From Ichthyophthirius multifiliis (lineage: Eukaryota > Ciliophora > Oligohymenophorea > Hymenostomatida): 46,607 nucleotides of DNA. This document shows positions 12,488 through 25,434 of this stretch, in pieces. Positions within the stretch are counted from its first letter, which is position 1. Each line of letters opens with the position of its first letter. Position numbers and translations under genes: made by a program. The stretch spans positions 1-46,607 of the forward strand of contig NW_004086722.1 of NCBI RefSeq assembly GCF_000220395.1, in the 5' to 3' direction. Below the pieces are notes generated by a model. That model was not told the origin of the DNA. It ran no database searches and saw only the letters and a list, made by a program, of their open reading frames with translations.

Positions 12488-14062
12488 TCACAATTTGGCA
12501 TAAGCATAAGCTTCACCTTTCATTAACATTCCAACCATAGGTTTTCCTAAATTTTCGCTAACCTTTGCTACAATTTCTTTATTTTTATAAAAGCTACAGG
12601 CTTCTACTATAGCCCTAGCTCTTTTTTCAGGGATATCAGATTTAAATATACCACTTCCAACAAAGACTCCATCAACTCCTAATTCCATCAACAAAATTAC
12701 ATCAGCAGGTGTTGCAATACCCCCAGCTGCAAAAGTAACAACAGGTAATCTTCCAAGTTTTCTTACTTCTCTAACTAAATCTAAATTAACTTAATGTTAT
12801 TTTGCGAAGACATAAATTTCATCATCTCTTAAAGATTAAAGTCTTCTTATCTCTCCAAAAATGGATCTTGTATGTTTTACAGCTTCTACAACATTACCAG
12901 TTCCTGCATCCCCTTTCATTCTAATCATAGAAGCACCTTCAGAAATTCTTCTAAGAGCTTCTCCAAGATCTTTAGCTCCGCAAACAAAAGGAATTTTAAA
13001 TACACTTTTATCAATATGATTATGTTAATCAGCAGCAGTTAAAACTTCACTTTCATCTATACAATCAACACCTAAAGTTTACAATATTTAAGCCTCTCCA
13101 AAATGCCCGATTCTAGATTTAGCCATAATAGGGATAGAAACTGCATTTAGAACTTCTTTTATCATTCTTGGATCTGACATTCTTGCGATAGATCCGTCAG
13201 CCTTAATATCAGCTGGAATTTTTTCCAAAGCCATCACCGCACAAGCGCCTGCAGCTTCTGCAATTTTCGCTTAAGTTGCATTTACAACATCCATAATTAC
13301 TCCACCTTTAAGGAATTTAAGAAAGCCAACTTTTACAGACAAGCTGCTTTTAATGATAGTATTAGAATCATTGATTCCGTAATAATGTTCTAAATGTAAG
13401 GGTCTTTATATTGTACAGAAGTTTGCTCTTACTATATTCAAAAAATATGAATGCCAAGAATAGTCTTCATTTGTTATTTCAGGATGGAAAACAGTTGCAA
13501 GCATATTAAATTATTAAACTGCTACAATTACTTAATTTTCTCCTTCAACTTTAGTAGTAGCTAAAACGTCTACTTTACTATTGTCAATTTTCAAAATAGC
13601 AGGAGCTCTTATAAAATGGGATACTTCTGAAAGACCAAAATTTTTTGCTTTTTAAGTTAATTCAAGTCTTCTAATTGCACTGTCTGTTTATCTTCCAAAA
13701 TAGTTTCTATTTACTGTTATATTTAGGCCGCCAATCAAAGGTTAATATTTTACATTTTCTTAAATTCCTATAACTTGTTAATTAGAAACCTTCTCTGATA
13801 ACATTATAGCACCTGCACATATGCCCCAAACTGGCTTTGATTTTACAAATTCTTATATGACTGAGAGCATTTAGTATTTTTCTAATAATATTCCTTATGT
13901 TGTAGATTCTCCTCCAGGAAGAATTAAGGCGTCTAAATTTTTCAACTCATGAGGATGGCGTACATCTATCACATTTATTGTATTTGATATTTTTTATAAA
14001 ATCTCGCAATGCTCTATGAAAGCACCTTAAAGAGAAAGTACACCTATATTTAGAGTTGCCAT
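12488..14062 (-). CDS. Bifunctional pyridoxal 5'-phosphate synthase, PdxT-PdxS fusion
   Basis: One 524-residue frame without introns encodes both subunits of the DXP-independent vitamin B6 pathway. Residues 1 to about 200 are the PdxT (SNO) glutaminase. It has the GGEST motif at 50-54, the catalytic Cys82 in WGICAGA, and His193 and Glu195 in FHPE. Residues from about 245 to 524 are the PdxS (SNZ) synthase, with [10 protein letters not shown] (Asp258), MAKSRIGH (Lys315), [10 protein letters not shown] (Lys383) and the phosphate-binding FAAGGIATP and FVGSGIF loops. The glutaminase releases ammonia that the synthase uses with ribose 5-phosphate and glyceraldehyde 3-phosphate to make PLP. These subunits are normally separate proteins that assemble together. 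Here a linker of about 45 residues replaces part of the usual PdxS N-terminus. The start ATG matches the usual PdxT N-terminus (IGVLSLQGAFIEH). Confidence 0.96.
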
Positions 14063-15913
14063 GTTTTAAATATTTTTATATATTTTTTTAAAAATATTTA
14101 ATTAATTTAAAATTTATTTATTTTTTGAAAAAGATTTTTTTAATTATGTCACACTATTTATTATAATATTAAAATAATTGTGATATAAAATTATTTTAAA
14201 TGAAAAAAAATGAAATATAATTATTGAAAAATAGAAATCAAAAGAATTTTCTTTGATAAAATTTTTATAAATAAAAATTATAATGAAATAATAAAAGATT
14301 TAAAATTTTTAAACAAGAGAAAATATAATAAAATTAAATTTTTAATAATGATTATATATAAATAATATTTTTTGTATAAAATAAGTTAAAATTTTCTATA
14401 TAAAATAAGTTGAAATTTTTTAATACTTTTAATAATAATTAGATATAATAAGAATTTTGTTTCTCAAATAGAAACTAATAAAGTTTAATTTGAATTAATA
14501 TTAACTATATAATATATCTTATTTAACTTTATTATTATAGTTATTTTATTAATTTTATAATTTTATATAATTATAGATTTTTTTACTTTTATAATTACAT
14601 TATATATAATATTTATTATACTATTATTTTTAATATCTTAATTTCTAATATTTTATTTTGCAACAAAAACATTACAATAATTTTTTCGAAACATAATTTA
14701 ATGTTTATTAAAAATGTTATTTATTTATAAATTTTATTAGTTATAAATTACTTTTTAAATATCAAAATTTTAAAATATTCTCTATTACTTGTTTATATTA
14801 TTTTTAAATTTTATTATGTAAATGTAATTATCAAAAAAATAAGTAGTAAAAAGCAGATAATGGTTTTTTTTTATTTATTAAGTTTATTATAATAATTATA
14901 GAAAAATAAAACTATATGAAAAAAGTAATATTACTAAAGAAAAATATTAATTTAAATAAAAATCTTAAAAATTTTATATAATTTTTAATTAAAAAATTAA
15001 CTATGTATTAAGTATTTAAAGTTTTTTCTTTTATTTTACATTTAATTTTTAATATTTTAGATATAAATAATTAAATTAAACAAATAACTGTAAATATATC
15101 AAAGTTAAATAAATAATATTTATACAAAAAATAGTAAAAATATATATTATAATTATTACATAATAAAGATTTTTTTTTTTTTTTAAATTACATTTTAACA
15201 ATATTCATATTACATTTAATTTTAAATTGTGTAATATATATTAGTCTATCTATTATTGTTATTTATTTATTATAATACTAAACACCATAATAAAAATTTT
15301 CACAAATAAATACAATATAATCTTAAATAAATATATGATAAAAACTATTTTTTATAAATTAAAATATATTAATAAAACGACTTTAATTTTATAAACTTGT
15401 TAAAAATTATTAAACATAGAAGTTAAAATCTTAATAGATAAATATTATCAATATAAATTAATAATATTATATACTTGCGATAAAAAAATTAAATTAAATT
15501 ATTATAGAATGTATAATTAAAATATATTAATTTTTAAAATTATTATGATAAAATAAAATTATTCTTAATAATTAAAATTTAACCATTAATTTACTTATTA
15601 TAAGAAAAAAAAATTAAATTGTTTAAAAATATTATAAAAAAATATAATAAATATTTTATTTTGATAAAAAGATAATAAAAATTATAAAATAAAAATTAAA
15701 TTAATATTTAATTTAAAAAAAATAAAAAATATTAATAAATAAATTTTTTTAGGTTAATGAAAAAAAATATATAAGAAGCAATTCAAAAAATATATTTAAA
15801 TAATTAATATATATATTTAATATAGCTATAATTTATATATCAAGAGAATATAAAATAATTAAAGATAAATTTTTTACTTATAAAATCTTATGTATTAATT
15901 ATAATGTCAACTA
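14063..15913. other. AT-rich intergenic stretch
   Basis: This is the promoter side of the PdxT-PdxS gene and the 3' flank of the following LRR gene. No gene, RNA or strong repeat was seen. Confidence 0.55.
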
Positions 15914-18899
15914 TCAACAAACAATATTACTTTAAAATAAAAATATAATATATATAATTATAATAATATATAAATAAAAAATTAAAATAATTTTAATTTT
16001 TTATTAATAAAATTTATTTATATTTTTATAATTATTATATTATTATTATTATTTATTATATATATTATTATTATTATTATTTTTATTATTATTATTTTTA
16101 TTATTTTTATTTTTTCTATAATTTTTATTTTTATTATTTATATTATAATTTTACATTTTTAACTATCCAAATTATATAGGTATTTTTATAAATTTACATT
16201 CGTTTTCATCAATTTTATTTTTACTTTAATATTTTTTTTTTAATTAAATAGTATTTTTTTTTTAAATAAATATTTACCTTAAATCTATTTCTACTTCTTT
16301 TAAAGATTTAGGTAATCTTCTTGATTATTCTTTTAATTTTTTTGCTCCAATTTAAGTTATTTAATTTTCTCTATAATTTTTTATTTATTTATTTTAAAAC
16401 TTTTTTCAATTTAACCCAAAATATAATTTTAGTTTTTGAAGACTTTTTGGGAAATCCTTGAATTTTAGTGCTATTTCGTTTATGGCTTCATCATTTATCA
16501 GATTTTCACTTTTTTGTATTTATTTATAATAAATTATTAATAATATTACCCTAGCGTTATTATTAAAGTTTATATATTACCCTTATATTTCGATAATGAA
16601 CTAAATAGATCTACTGCTGCTTAGTTCGAAATATTATTTTTTCTAGTTTGGCTTTATTTTTTTATGTTTTTATAAAATTTTATACCCTAAATATAGTTCA
16701 AGAACATTAAAATCAATACTATTATTCTATAATGCATCAGATATGCATTTTAGTCCTTTGTCTCCAATATTATTATTGCTAATTACAAATGTTTTTGTAA
16801 GTACATAAAAATATTTTATATATTTTTACTATATATTTAATGAAAAATATAGCAAATATTATTAAATCCATTTAAAATTGGAAATTAGAATCACAATTCC
16901 TTCTTTTCCTAATTTATTATTGCTTTTAATTTAAAATATAAATGATTCTTATTTTTGTAATTTAAGTAACCCTAAATAAAATGTAATTTTTTCTAATACT
17001 GTTGGTAAAAATAATAAAGATTCTGTAAGTTATTTTATTCCTAAATTCGTTATATTGTTATCTCTTTTAATATTTTATAATATAGTTTTTATTATATTTA
17101 ATACCCTAAGTTAATTGTTAATTCTTTTATTGTTTTTGGAATAAATTTAATTCCTTCTGCAAAATGAACTAATCCAATATCAGTCATATTATTTCCCCTT
17201 ATTTATTAAATAAAAGATTGAAATATCAAAGAAAATGAGTTAAATAAATATTATAAAAATAAAAAAAGAATATCTATAAAAATTACCACATATCTAAATT
17301 TAATGTTTAAAGTGATTAAGGCATTATTCTTAAAAATTCGCTAAAATATTAAGTTCCTTTACTGTTTAGTCTATTAGCACTTTTTATAGAATGTATTTTT
17401 TAATAATTAATAATTAATACTTTTTTCATTACGTTAAAAATAAATAAAGATTATTAAGGTTTTTAGGCAACATTTTAAGAGAGTTTCCTAAATACCTTCC
17501 TCCTAATTCACCTATTTGATTGTCTCTATTTTTTAAAAAAATTTAAATCATTATCAAAAAGTTAAGAAGTTATTTTTAATACATTAATATTAAGTTTAAT
17601 TGCCTTAGATTTTAAGGTAAACTCATTAATCCTTCAGCTAAATAATAAGAACCATCGTTTCCTAGATTATTTTTGCTTATTATTTTTAAAAATAATAAAA
17701 TATGCTGATGATTTACCTTATATCTAGAGTTAAAGATGATAATTGTTAAGGAAAGTTCAAAATACTTTACTTTATTATGGGATATAGTGTATCTGATAAA
17801 TTTAAATTACTATATATTTATTTTGGATAAGAATTAATAATAATTATTTTACTTACTTCATAAAAATAATTAATTGCTTTAATTTTTGATTTTTTTTAAA
17901 TTGTTTAAATATTTATTATATTCCTTAACTAAATTCTTTTTAATGTTTAACTTTATTAAGGTTTATTATTATCTGTTCAAGCTTATTGTTAATTTAAAAA
18001 AATGTAATGCTTTATTGAATTGATTATAAGCTATTAATAAAGAAATATATATATATAATTTTTTTATTTTTATGTTAATAATATAACATTGGTTCTATTT
18101 GAATATCTACTTCTGATATTGTTTAATTTAAAGTAACATTATAAAAGTTTGGTAATATTTTTTAATCAATCCTTTAGTTTTAAAAAAATATTATATAAAA
18201 GTAAATATAAAAAATATAATCAATTTTACTTAATTGAATTAACTATTACTTATTAATCTATTTATTACTAAATTTAATTACTGCTATTTTTTTTTATTTA
18301 GAAAAATTAAATTAAACACAAAAACTAAAATAAATTTAATTGAAATACTTTCGTAAAACGCATTAATCATTATTTAATAAAAACTATTTATTTAAACAAA
18401 AATCGCATTTTTACGTATTATTTTAATTACAATATAAACAATTTTAAGCTTTACATTATAAACATTGCATATTATTAGAAGTTAATTGATAGTTATCTTT
18501 ACATTTTACACATTACTTTAAATCACAAATATCACAATTTTCTATTCCACATAACTATTCATTTTACTTAACACATTCAAGACATTTTTATGAAGAGTTT
18601 TTGCAATCTTTATATTTTACATCTTATAAGCATTTTCTACACATTCTAGTATCTTTCATTTCAAAATATCCTTCTGGACAATCTGCTAAACAATAGTATT
18701 TTTATTAATTTTAGTTTTTATATGTAAAAAATGGGGGAGGACAAACGATAACACAATTTCCTTTATGCAGTTTAAATGTATTATTACATTATAAACACTA
18801 ATCTGCTGTACAATATTCACAATTCTATTAACATTTGTAATGTCTGAAATTCTATACAATATTTGAAGAAATATAAATGTAAATAAAAATATTTTACAT
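15914..18899 (-). CDS. Cys-rich plus leucine-rich-repeat protein, multi-exon
   Basis: The first exon (from ATG at 18899) encodes a weakly hydrophobic N-terminus, then a furin-like region with many CxxC pairs (for example CLECVKQNEQLCGIENCDIC). Downstream are RI-type leucine-rich repeats such as NNMTDIGLVHFAEGIKFIP and ENQITQIGAKKLKEQ. Eleven consecutive repeats are each one exon of exactly 93 nt, separated by phase-2 GT-AG introns. Their introns are 17676-17716, 17526-17582, 17380-17432, 17198-17286, 17064-17104, 16923-16970, 16779-16829, 16643-16685, 16509-16549, 16371-16415 and 16224-16277. Exon limits between about 17810 and 18360 are uncertain. The last exon encodes an Asn-rich tail and a hydrophobic stretch before TGA at 15916-15914. 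That tail could partly be untranslated sequence if a further intron exists. The LRRs suggest protein binding; no specific function was recognised. Confidence 0.82.
16028..16145. repeat. TTA/TTATTT microsatellite encoding poly-Asn
   Basis: Irregular runs of TTA on the plus strand. Read in the LRR gene frame on the minus strand they give Asn and Lys-rich sequence. Confidence 0.8.
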
Positions 18900-21403
18900 A
18901 GAAATAAGAAAAAAGAATAGAAATTGATATTGACAATATAATTAAATATTTTTTCTTTTATTGAAACACATTATACTAATAATTTTTTTTATCTTTTTAA
19001 ATCATTTTTTTAAAAAATTAGTGTGTATATTATTTATTATATATATTTTTTAATTTAAAATTTTTTATAAATCTTTAATTAAAATTATTTGATTTTTTTA
19101 AGATTTTTGAAAATATCTTTAATATTTTTTTATAAAGTTTATTAAAAAGAAATAAAAATTGAGTTTATAATCAAAATTAAAAAGAAAAATTTCTTAAAAA
19201 ATATTTTTAACTTTTTTTTTCTGATGATAGTTTTTTCCAAAAAAAAACCCATTTTTACGAAAATCTTCATCTTTTCCTTTAATATTTTTTTTATATATTA
19301 ATTATTCGTTTGCTTTTTTCTAAGTTAAATAAAAAAATTTATAATATTTTTTTCTAATTATAAAATATTTTTAGAGAAATTATATATTTCATATTAAAAG
19401 ATAATATTTTTAAGAAAATTTCTTTAATTCTTTACTTTAATCTAAATAATATAATTTTTTTTTTTATTTTTATAAATTTTATTTTTAAAAAAAAAAATTA
19501 TTTAAATTTTTTGAAAAATGGTAATTACAAAAAAAAAAAATTAGGTTTATTTGTAGAAATTTCTGTAATTTAATGGATATTAAATATATATTATTTTATA
19601 AAATCTGCATTTATACTTATAAAAAAAAATTAAAAATTTAAAATAAAATATTTTGAGTAGTATTATATAATAAAGATTAAAACTTTATTAAATTAACATT
19701 ATTAAAATATAATTATTGCTATATTAAAATTTATATTTATATTTATATTTATATTTATATTTTTATATTTTTATATTTATATTTATATTTATATTTATAT
19801 TTATATTTATATTTATTTTTATTTAGTTAAATATAGTCTTTATTCTTTTATATGCTTAACAAGTTTTAATTATAAGAATTAAATATTATTTTAAAAGCAA
19901 ATTTTAATAAAATTTAAAGAAACTATTTTAAAATTGAATTTAAGTATAAATTAATATTATTAATATTTTAAATTATTATAAAAATAAATTTAATTTTTTA
20001 AAATTAAAATTAATTATCTTTTTATTTAAATATAATTTTTTTTACTTACTTTTTATTAATATATATATGTTTGTAAGTTTTTAATAATTAATATGCTATA
20101 AATTTTTAACTCAAATCTTTTGTTAATTATTTTATAAATATTTACATGGAAAAATAGAAAAGTTAAATTTTAATTTTCTGGTTGTTTTAATATACTCAAA
20201 CTTGTATTAATGTATTATTTAAGATAATTTTCCTTAATATAAATGTAAAAATCTTTTTTTATAGATTTATGAATTTTTATAAGTTTAATTTACTTAAGTC
20301 TTTAATTTATATTAGATTATTAAAATAAATATTCATTTTATAAAATAAATCTCTTTTGCAAAAAAATTAAATTATTATAATTAAGATTTTGAAGTTTTTA
20401 ATCTATTTTTTGCATCTAAATCTTTTTTTAAATGTATCAAATTAAAATTTAAAAAAAAAAAAAAAATTAAAGTAAAATAATACAAATATTCTTACTAAAA
20501 AAAATTTAAAATTAACTTCATATATTTTAAAACTAACGTTTAAATTTAAAGACAGAACTAAATTTTTAACATTTTTAAAATTAAAAATAACTTAAATTAT
20601 TTGCAAAGTAATTTTAAAAGTAGAAATTTAATAATTATATATATTGAAATTTATTTTTTTGAACAAAAGAAACTCAATAATTAATAAATAACTAAAATAT
20701 TAAAAAATTATTTCATTTTCAATAAAGGTACTATGTATTAATAAATTTTTTATGATAAATAAATATCTAAAAACTTGAATTTATAACTAAATATCGAAAG
20801 TTTAATTAATAATTATTATTATTTTTTTAAAAAAAATTATCAAAAAAAAAAAGAAAGAATTATCAATTTTTTTCTTGTTTTTGTTGTTGCTGTTTTTTTG
20901 TTTTAGAAAAAAAAAATAACTGAAAAAATAAAAAAACAATATGAACAAATTATAATTAATATTGAGTTTATTATAATTATGGATAAGTATATTACAGATT
21001 AATATTATTTTTAAAATGATGATAGTCTATAAATATAATAATATTGAATAAATAAAAAATAAATAAATAATATTTGCAAATAATAGATAATTATTTATTC
21101 TTAATTATATAAATAATGAAATAATAACATCAATAAAAAATAAAAATTATTCTAATTAAATATATTCAGCAAATAATAATTTATAAATACTTTTTTACAT
21201 ATTTTAATAAATATATTAAAATGTATATTTTTATTTTATTATTTTACATTATTTTAAAAAAATATATTTTTTTTAGTGAAAATTAATAACTAATATCCAA
21301 ATAATTTTTTTTTTTAAAAAAAAAATAATAATAATATTTTTATTTATAAATATTATATTATTTTTTATTCTTTTACTTTAATAAAATTCACTAAACTATT
21401 AAA
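18900..21403. other. Long AT-rich intergenic stretch with a hexanucleotide repeat
   Basis: This lies between divergent genes and should hold both promoters. Apart from poly-A and poly-T runs and the repeat at 19730-19823, no feature was recognised. Confidence 0.55.
19730..19823. repeat. (TTTATA)n hexanucleotide tandem repeat
   Basis: About fifteen copies of a TTATAT-type hexamer with two slips that insert extra T bases. Confidence 0.9.
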
Positions 21404-22282
21404 ATGATTTTGCTTAAATCTTAAACATCATAATAGTCAGATTGTTCAACAACTACAAGTGCAAACTAATTAGATTAAAATTAATTTAATTTTAATTTAT
21501 TAGATTGTTCTAAAAATTTTATTTCTTAAGAACATATTTCTCGAGGTAAATTAAATTAGTTATTAATTATAATTAAAAAATATGTTTTTAAATCAGAAAT
21601 TATTTCAGAAACTTTAAAATATAATGATAATGAAGTATAAAAGTCTAATTTAATTGAATATTTAAATCTATTGGGAGCAAAATAAATAACATCATAAATT
21701 TAATATGAAAATCATAAGCATTAACTAATATATTTGCATAATAATAAACTATATGATATAAATTTATATATTTAAAAAAATATGCATTATGATACCAATA
21801 ATGAGGGGATTGATAATCTTGATTATATGAAAAATTTTGAAATAGATAATAATGTTGTTTATTTAGTTTGTGAAAGAATAATAAATTTTAAAGTTGATAA
21901 AAATGAATATGATTAATTAAGTTATATTATTAATATTTTTAATCATTATATTAACTATTGTTAATTCTCTATATCTAAAAATAACTCTTAATAATATTAA
22001 ATTGTTATTACAAATAATATTATAATTGATGAAAATTTAATTTTGGATATTAATGAATTTAAATACTTCTTAATTTAAGCCGAAACTCTATTTGAATGTG
22101 AAATTAAAATTATTGAGTTGCTTTAATAAATTCAGAATAATTAACATAATTTAAATAAACTAGAAAAAGTTGAATAAAATAAAATTGAAAAGTAAATTCT
22201 TAATTTTTTTTCAAAAAATGTTTATGCTTTGAAAAGAAATATTAAGAAAATTTTATATGATTTGACTTTGGATCTAAAATGA
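21404..22282 (+). CDS. Hypothetical protein, 292 aa
   Basis: A single open frame runs from ATG to TGA with TAA/TAG as Gln and no introns. The N-terminus is Ser/Thr/Gln-rich (SQQSDCSTTTSANQLDQNQ). The middle has mixed hydrophobic and Asn-rich sequence. The last 80 residues are Glu, Lys and Gln-rich with heptad-like spacing (LLQQIQNNQHNLNKLEKVEQ), suggesting a coiled coil. There is no signal peptide or membrane segment. The mix of amino acids looks protein-like and the surrounding sequence does not, which supports a real gene. I do not recognise its family. Confidence 0.75.
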
Positions 22283-22968
22283 TATTTAAAATCATTTACT
22301 CAAAAACTATTTTATAAAGGGATGAATTTTTTGTATTTAAATGATAAAAAATTATGATTATTTATAAAAAAAAACAAAACTTCAATTTTAACTTTTTATT
22401 TTTAAATANNNNNNNNNNNNNNNNNNNNNTTAAATTCGAAGGGGGAGAGGGAAGATAAAAAATATTAATTTTTTTAGATTTGAATTTATAGTCTTTATAT
22501 TTCTTTTTATAAAAATAAATAAATATTTTTTATCGAGAAATTGAAAAAAAAAAAAATCTTTATTTGTATAATAATAATTTTTTTTTTTCAAACAAAAATT
22601 ATTTTTACACATATTTTATTTTATTTTATTTTAATGAATATTATGTTTAAAAATATTTTTATCTTTAAAGTAAGATTTTATTTAATTATATTCATAAAAA
22701 TTTGTAATTTTTATAATATATATATTTTTAAATATTATAAGTCACATAAACATCATTATAACACATTTCCTCATTATTTTTAATTTACTTTTAAAATTAT
22801 TATATATATATATTTTTTTTTAAGAATTAACAAATAATGTAAATACTATAACAACAACAAAAACAGTAAAAAGCTTTGTTAGTTAAAAATTAATTTGTAA
22901 TTCGAATTTAATATTTCTTTTTTTCAATTATTATAATATACTTTTCGTTATATCCGGGTTTCTAAAAT
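22283..22968. other. AT-rich intergenic stretch containing an assembly gap
   Basis: Short Phe, Ile and Lys-rich open frames on both strands around 22430-22783 are low-complexity and not credible genes. The run of Ns means linkage across this point depends on the assembly. Confidence 0.6.
22409..22429. other. Assembly gap of 21 Ns
   Basis: Twenty-one undetermined bases; the true length may differ. Confidence 0.99.
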
Positions 22969-23460
22969 ATGAGATTCTAAATTAAAGTAGTATCAAAGAT
23001 AGCATTTATAGGATTCAGTGGTTTTGGAAAATTTACTGCTTTATAGTTACTTTTAAGATATTATGATAATTATGAGATCAAATATTAGCCGATGGAGTTA
23101 AATAAGAGAATATGAAATCAAATAATTCAGAAACAGTATGAAGAAGTTAGTTAGGAGTTTTATTATTTAAGGAAATTAACCTAGAAAATATGCAATAATA
23201 TATATCAAGCTAAATTTGATTAAATAAAAGAAGTAGCATTAATATTTATTGAAGATAAATATCCTTTAATAAACTAATAAGATGAAAATGTATAAAAAAC
23301 TGGATTTGAAAGAGGATTTAAAAATAATATAATTCTCTTTTTGGTGGATAAACATAAAAAATTACAATTAAATGAGTTATTGTAGAAAATCCTAATATAT
23401 TTTAACTTGATGAGATTAATAATGATTTATACTAAAATTATTTAAATATATATTTTTTAA
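22969..23460 (+). pseudogene. Disrupted ABC-transporter nucleotide-binding domain (ABCB-like)
   Basis: Ordered ABC ATPase motifs are visible but lie in shifting frames. Walker A appears as GFSGFGKFTALQLLLRYYD in frame 1, with Phe where Ser or Thr should follow the Lys. After a shift near 23077-23085, frame 0 reads ILADGV and then SQLGVL, matching the region between Walker A and the Q-loop, with a TGA at 23139-23141 between them. Frame 1 gives GFERGF, like the usual VGERG. Frame 0 then gives the signature LFGGQTQKI, a TGA at 23373-23375, and VENPNIFQLDE like Walker B. The order and spacing fit an ABCB half, and the multiple shifts and stops show decay. No membrane domain lies directly upstream, although the assembly gap does. 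Confidence 0.75.
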
Positions 23461-23986
23461 AAAAACAATTTAGTTGCTAATACTATATTTAATTAATTAA
23501 AGGAAAAACTTGCCTAAGTGTATCATATAAACAATCTAAAATTTATAATAGTGATTAAATTTTAGTTTTTTAATAAGGAAAATAATTATAAATAAGAAAA
23601 AATCTTTTGAATAAGAAAAAATTATTAATAAAAATGGTTATTTATATGGATTAAATGTAATTTGATTATATTTATGTATTTTATATAAGAAAATTTATTT
23701 AAATGTATAAACTTTTACTATTATTATTATAATAATAACTTGATTTCATGAATATACAATAAAAAAAAAAATATTATATATTTGGTAAAATAAATAATAT
23801 AAAATAATAAAATATAATAAAAATAATTATTGTAAATCTTTTATAATATATATATTTTTTTATTTTTAATAATATTTAAAATATATTTTATTCTATTATA
23901 TCATAAGAAAATAAAAAAAAAATATCAATTAAAATATTTTTAGTAAAAAATAATAACAAAATAGAAATATTAACAAACAAACAAAA
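23461..23986. other. AT-rich spacer
   Basis: The first 100 bases may contain the eroded end of the ABC domain (a Lys and Ile-rich frame). The rest is AT-rich upstream sequence of the reticulon-like gene. Confidence 0.45.
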
Positions 23987-24559
23987 ATGTAAGGTTGTCC
24001 TTTTTCAAATGATCCTAAACATAAAGTAACTCCCGTAATACTAGGATAGCATTTAGTTGTATTAAATTTGTTCTTTTTAATAGCTAAAATCTATGATGCT
24101 TATTTATTAAGTTGGTTAAGTTATTTATTATCAATCAGTTTGCTACTTTGTTTGATTTCAATCTAACTTAAAAAATTTCTTAATGTTGAATTTAATAGCG
24201 AAAGTTATCAATGCACATCTTTTGACTTAAATGACTAGGCAACTGTAAAAGCTCTTTATGTTCATACATTCACATTTGTAAATGATTCAATTTAAAAATT
24301 TAGAAAAGTCGTTCTTTTAAAAGACTATTTCTATACATTAAAATGGGTTGGAGCTCTTTATGCTTTAAGCAAAATCGCTTTCTGGTTTGGAGATTTTGGA
24401 TTGATTTTCTTAGTTTGTAATGCTATTTGTTTATTTCCTTATGTCAATTAAGAGTATGGAAAATAAATTAATGAAAAAACATTTTTTGCGAAAAAATCTT
24501 TTTAAGAAAAATTAAATAAAGTTTTGGAAAAAATTCCAAGTAAATAAAAAATATAATGA
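23987..24559 (+). CDS. Reticulon-like ER membrane protein
   Basis: A 190-residue intronless frame ends at TGA. Two long hydrophobic hairpin-like segments lie at about residues 18-60 and 118-152, separated by a hydrophilic loop of about 60 residues. This is the layout of the reticulon homology domain. The second hairpin region (LKWVGALYALSKIAFWFGD) and the following FPYVNQEYGKQINE resemble the conserved end of reticulons (typically LPxxYEKYxxxID). Reticulons insert as wedges into the ER membrane and shape tubules, so the protein probably acts there. The short cytosolic N-terminus and size fit the small plant, yeast and protist reticulons. The Lys-rich C-terminus is cytosolic by analogy. Confidence 0.8.
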
Positions 24560-25434
24560 ATTATAATATTTAATTGAAATTTATTAATTATTTATGCATT
24601 TATATATTATAATATAATTATTATTTTAATTTGAATTTAAGAATAAATAAAAGAATTTATTTAATTATAATTTATATATTTTATATAATATAAAAACTAT
24701 ATATTATAATATATATATATAATTTTGATTATATTTATTTAGGTTTAATTTACTTTAGTATCTCTATATTATTAATTTTAATTAATTAAACTATAATTTA
24801 TTTTTTATTAATTATTTATTATAATTTTAATTTTATAATATTATTAAACATATTTTATTTCAAAACTTGAGTTTACTATCTTTTTAAAATATTATTTAAA
24901 CATATATTTATATAAATATTAAAAAATTGATTTGCAAAACATTTTTGAAGAAAATTATAATGGTTAATAACTATTTTCTAAATAAATGTTTTTAATTTTA
25001 TAAATATTTTTTTCTTAAGTTTAATATCGTTTCAAAACTTTAAAATATTCATTTATGTAAAAAAATTAAATTTTAATTTATATTTTATTATTTGATAATA
25101 TATTAATTTTTAATGCATTTTTTTACATAAAATAATATATTTATTTATATTATGATCTATATATGATATAATACGAGAAAATAAATAGAGACCATTAATA
25201 TTTTTGTTTTATATATATAATTTCTTTTTATCTAATTAATAATTTCAATCAATTTTATTAATTCTTTAAAAACATAAAAATATTTAATAATTTATTATGT
25301 ATTTTTTTATAAATTACATATATTTATTTATCATGTATTTTTTTTTATATTTTAAATAAAAATATATATTTTAAAATAAAATTTATTTTTTAGTATACAA
25401 TTTAAATAAAAAAGTTACATAATTTTAAATAGAA
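24560..25434. other. AT-rich intergenic stretch
   Basis: No gene or structured element was recognised between the two plus-strand genes. Confidence 0.55.

Noticed and set aside
22430..22783. Open frames on both strands next to the N gap
   Set aside because: They are Phe, Ile and Lys runs from AT-rich sequence, with no motif and no credible upstream or downstream exons.
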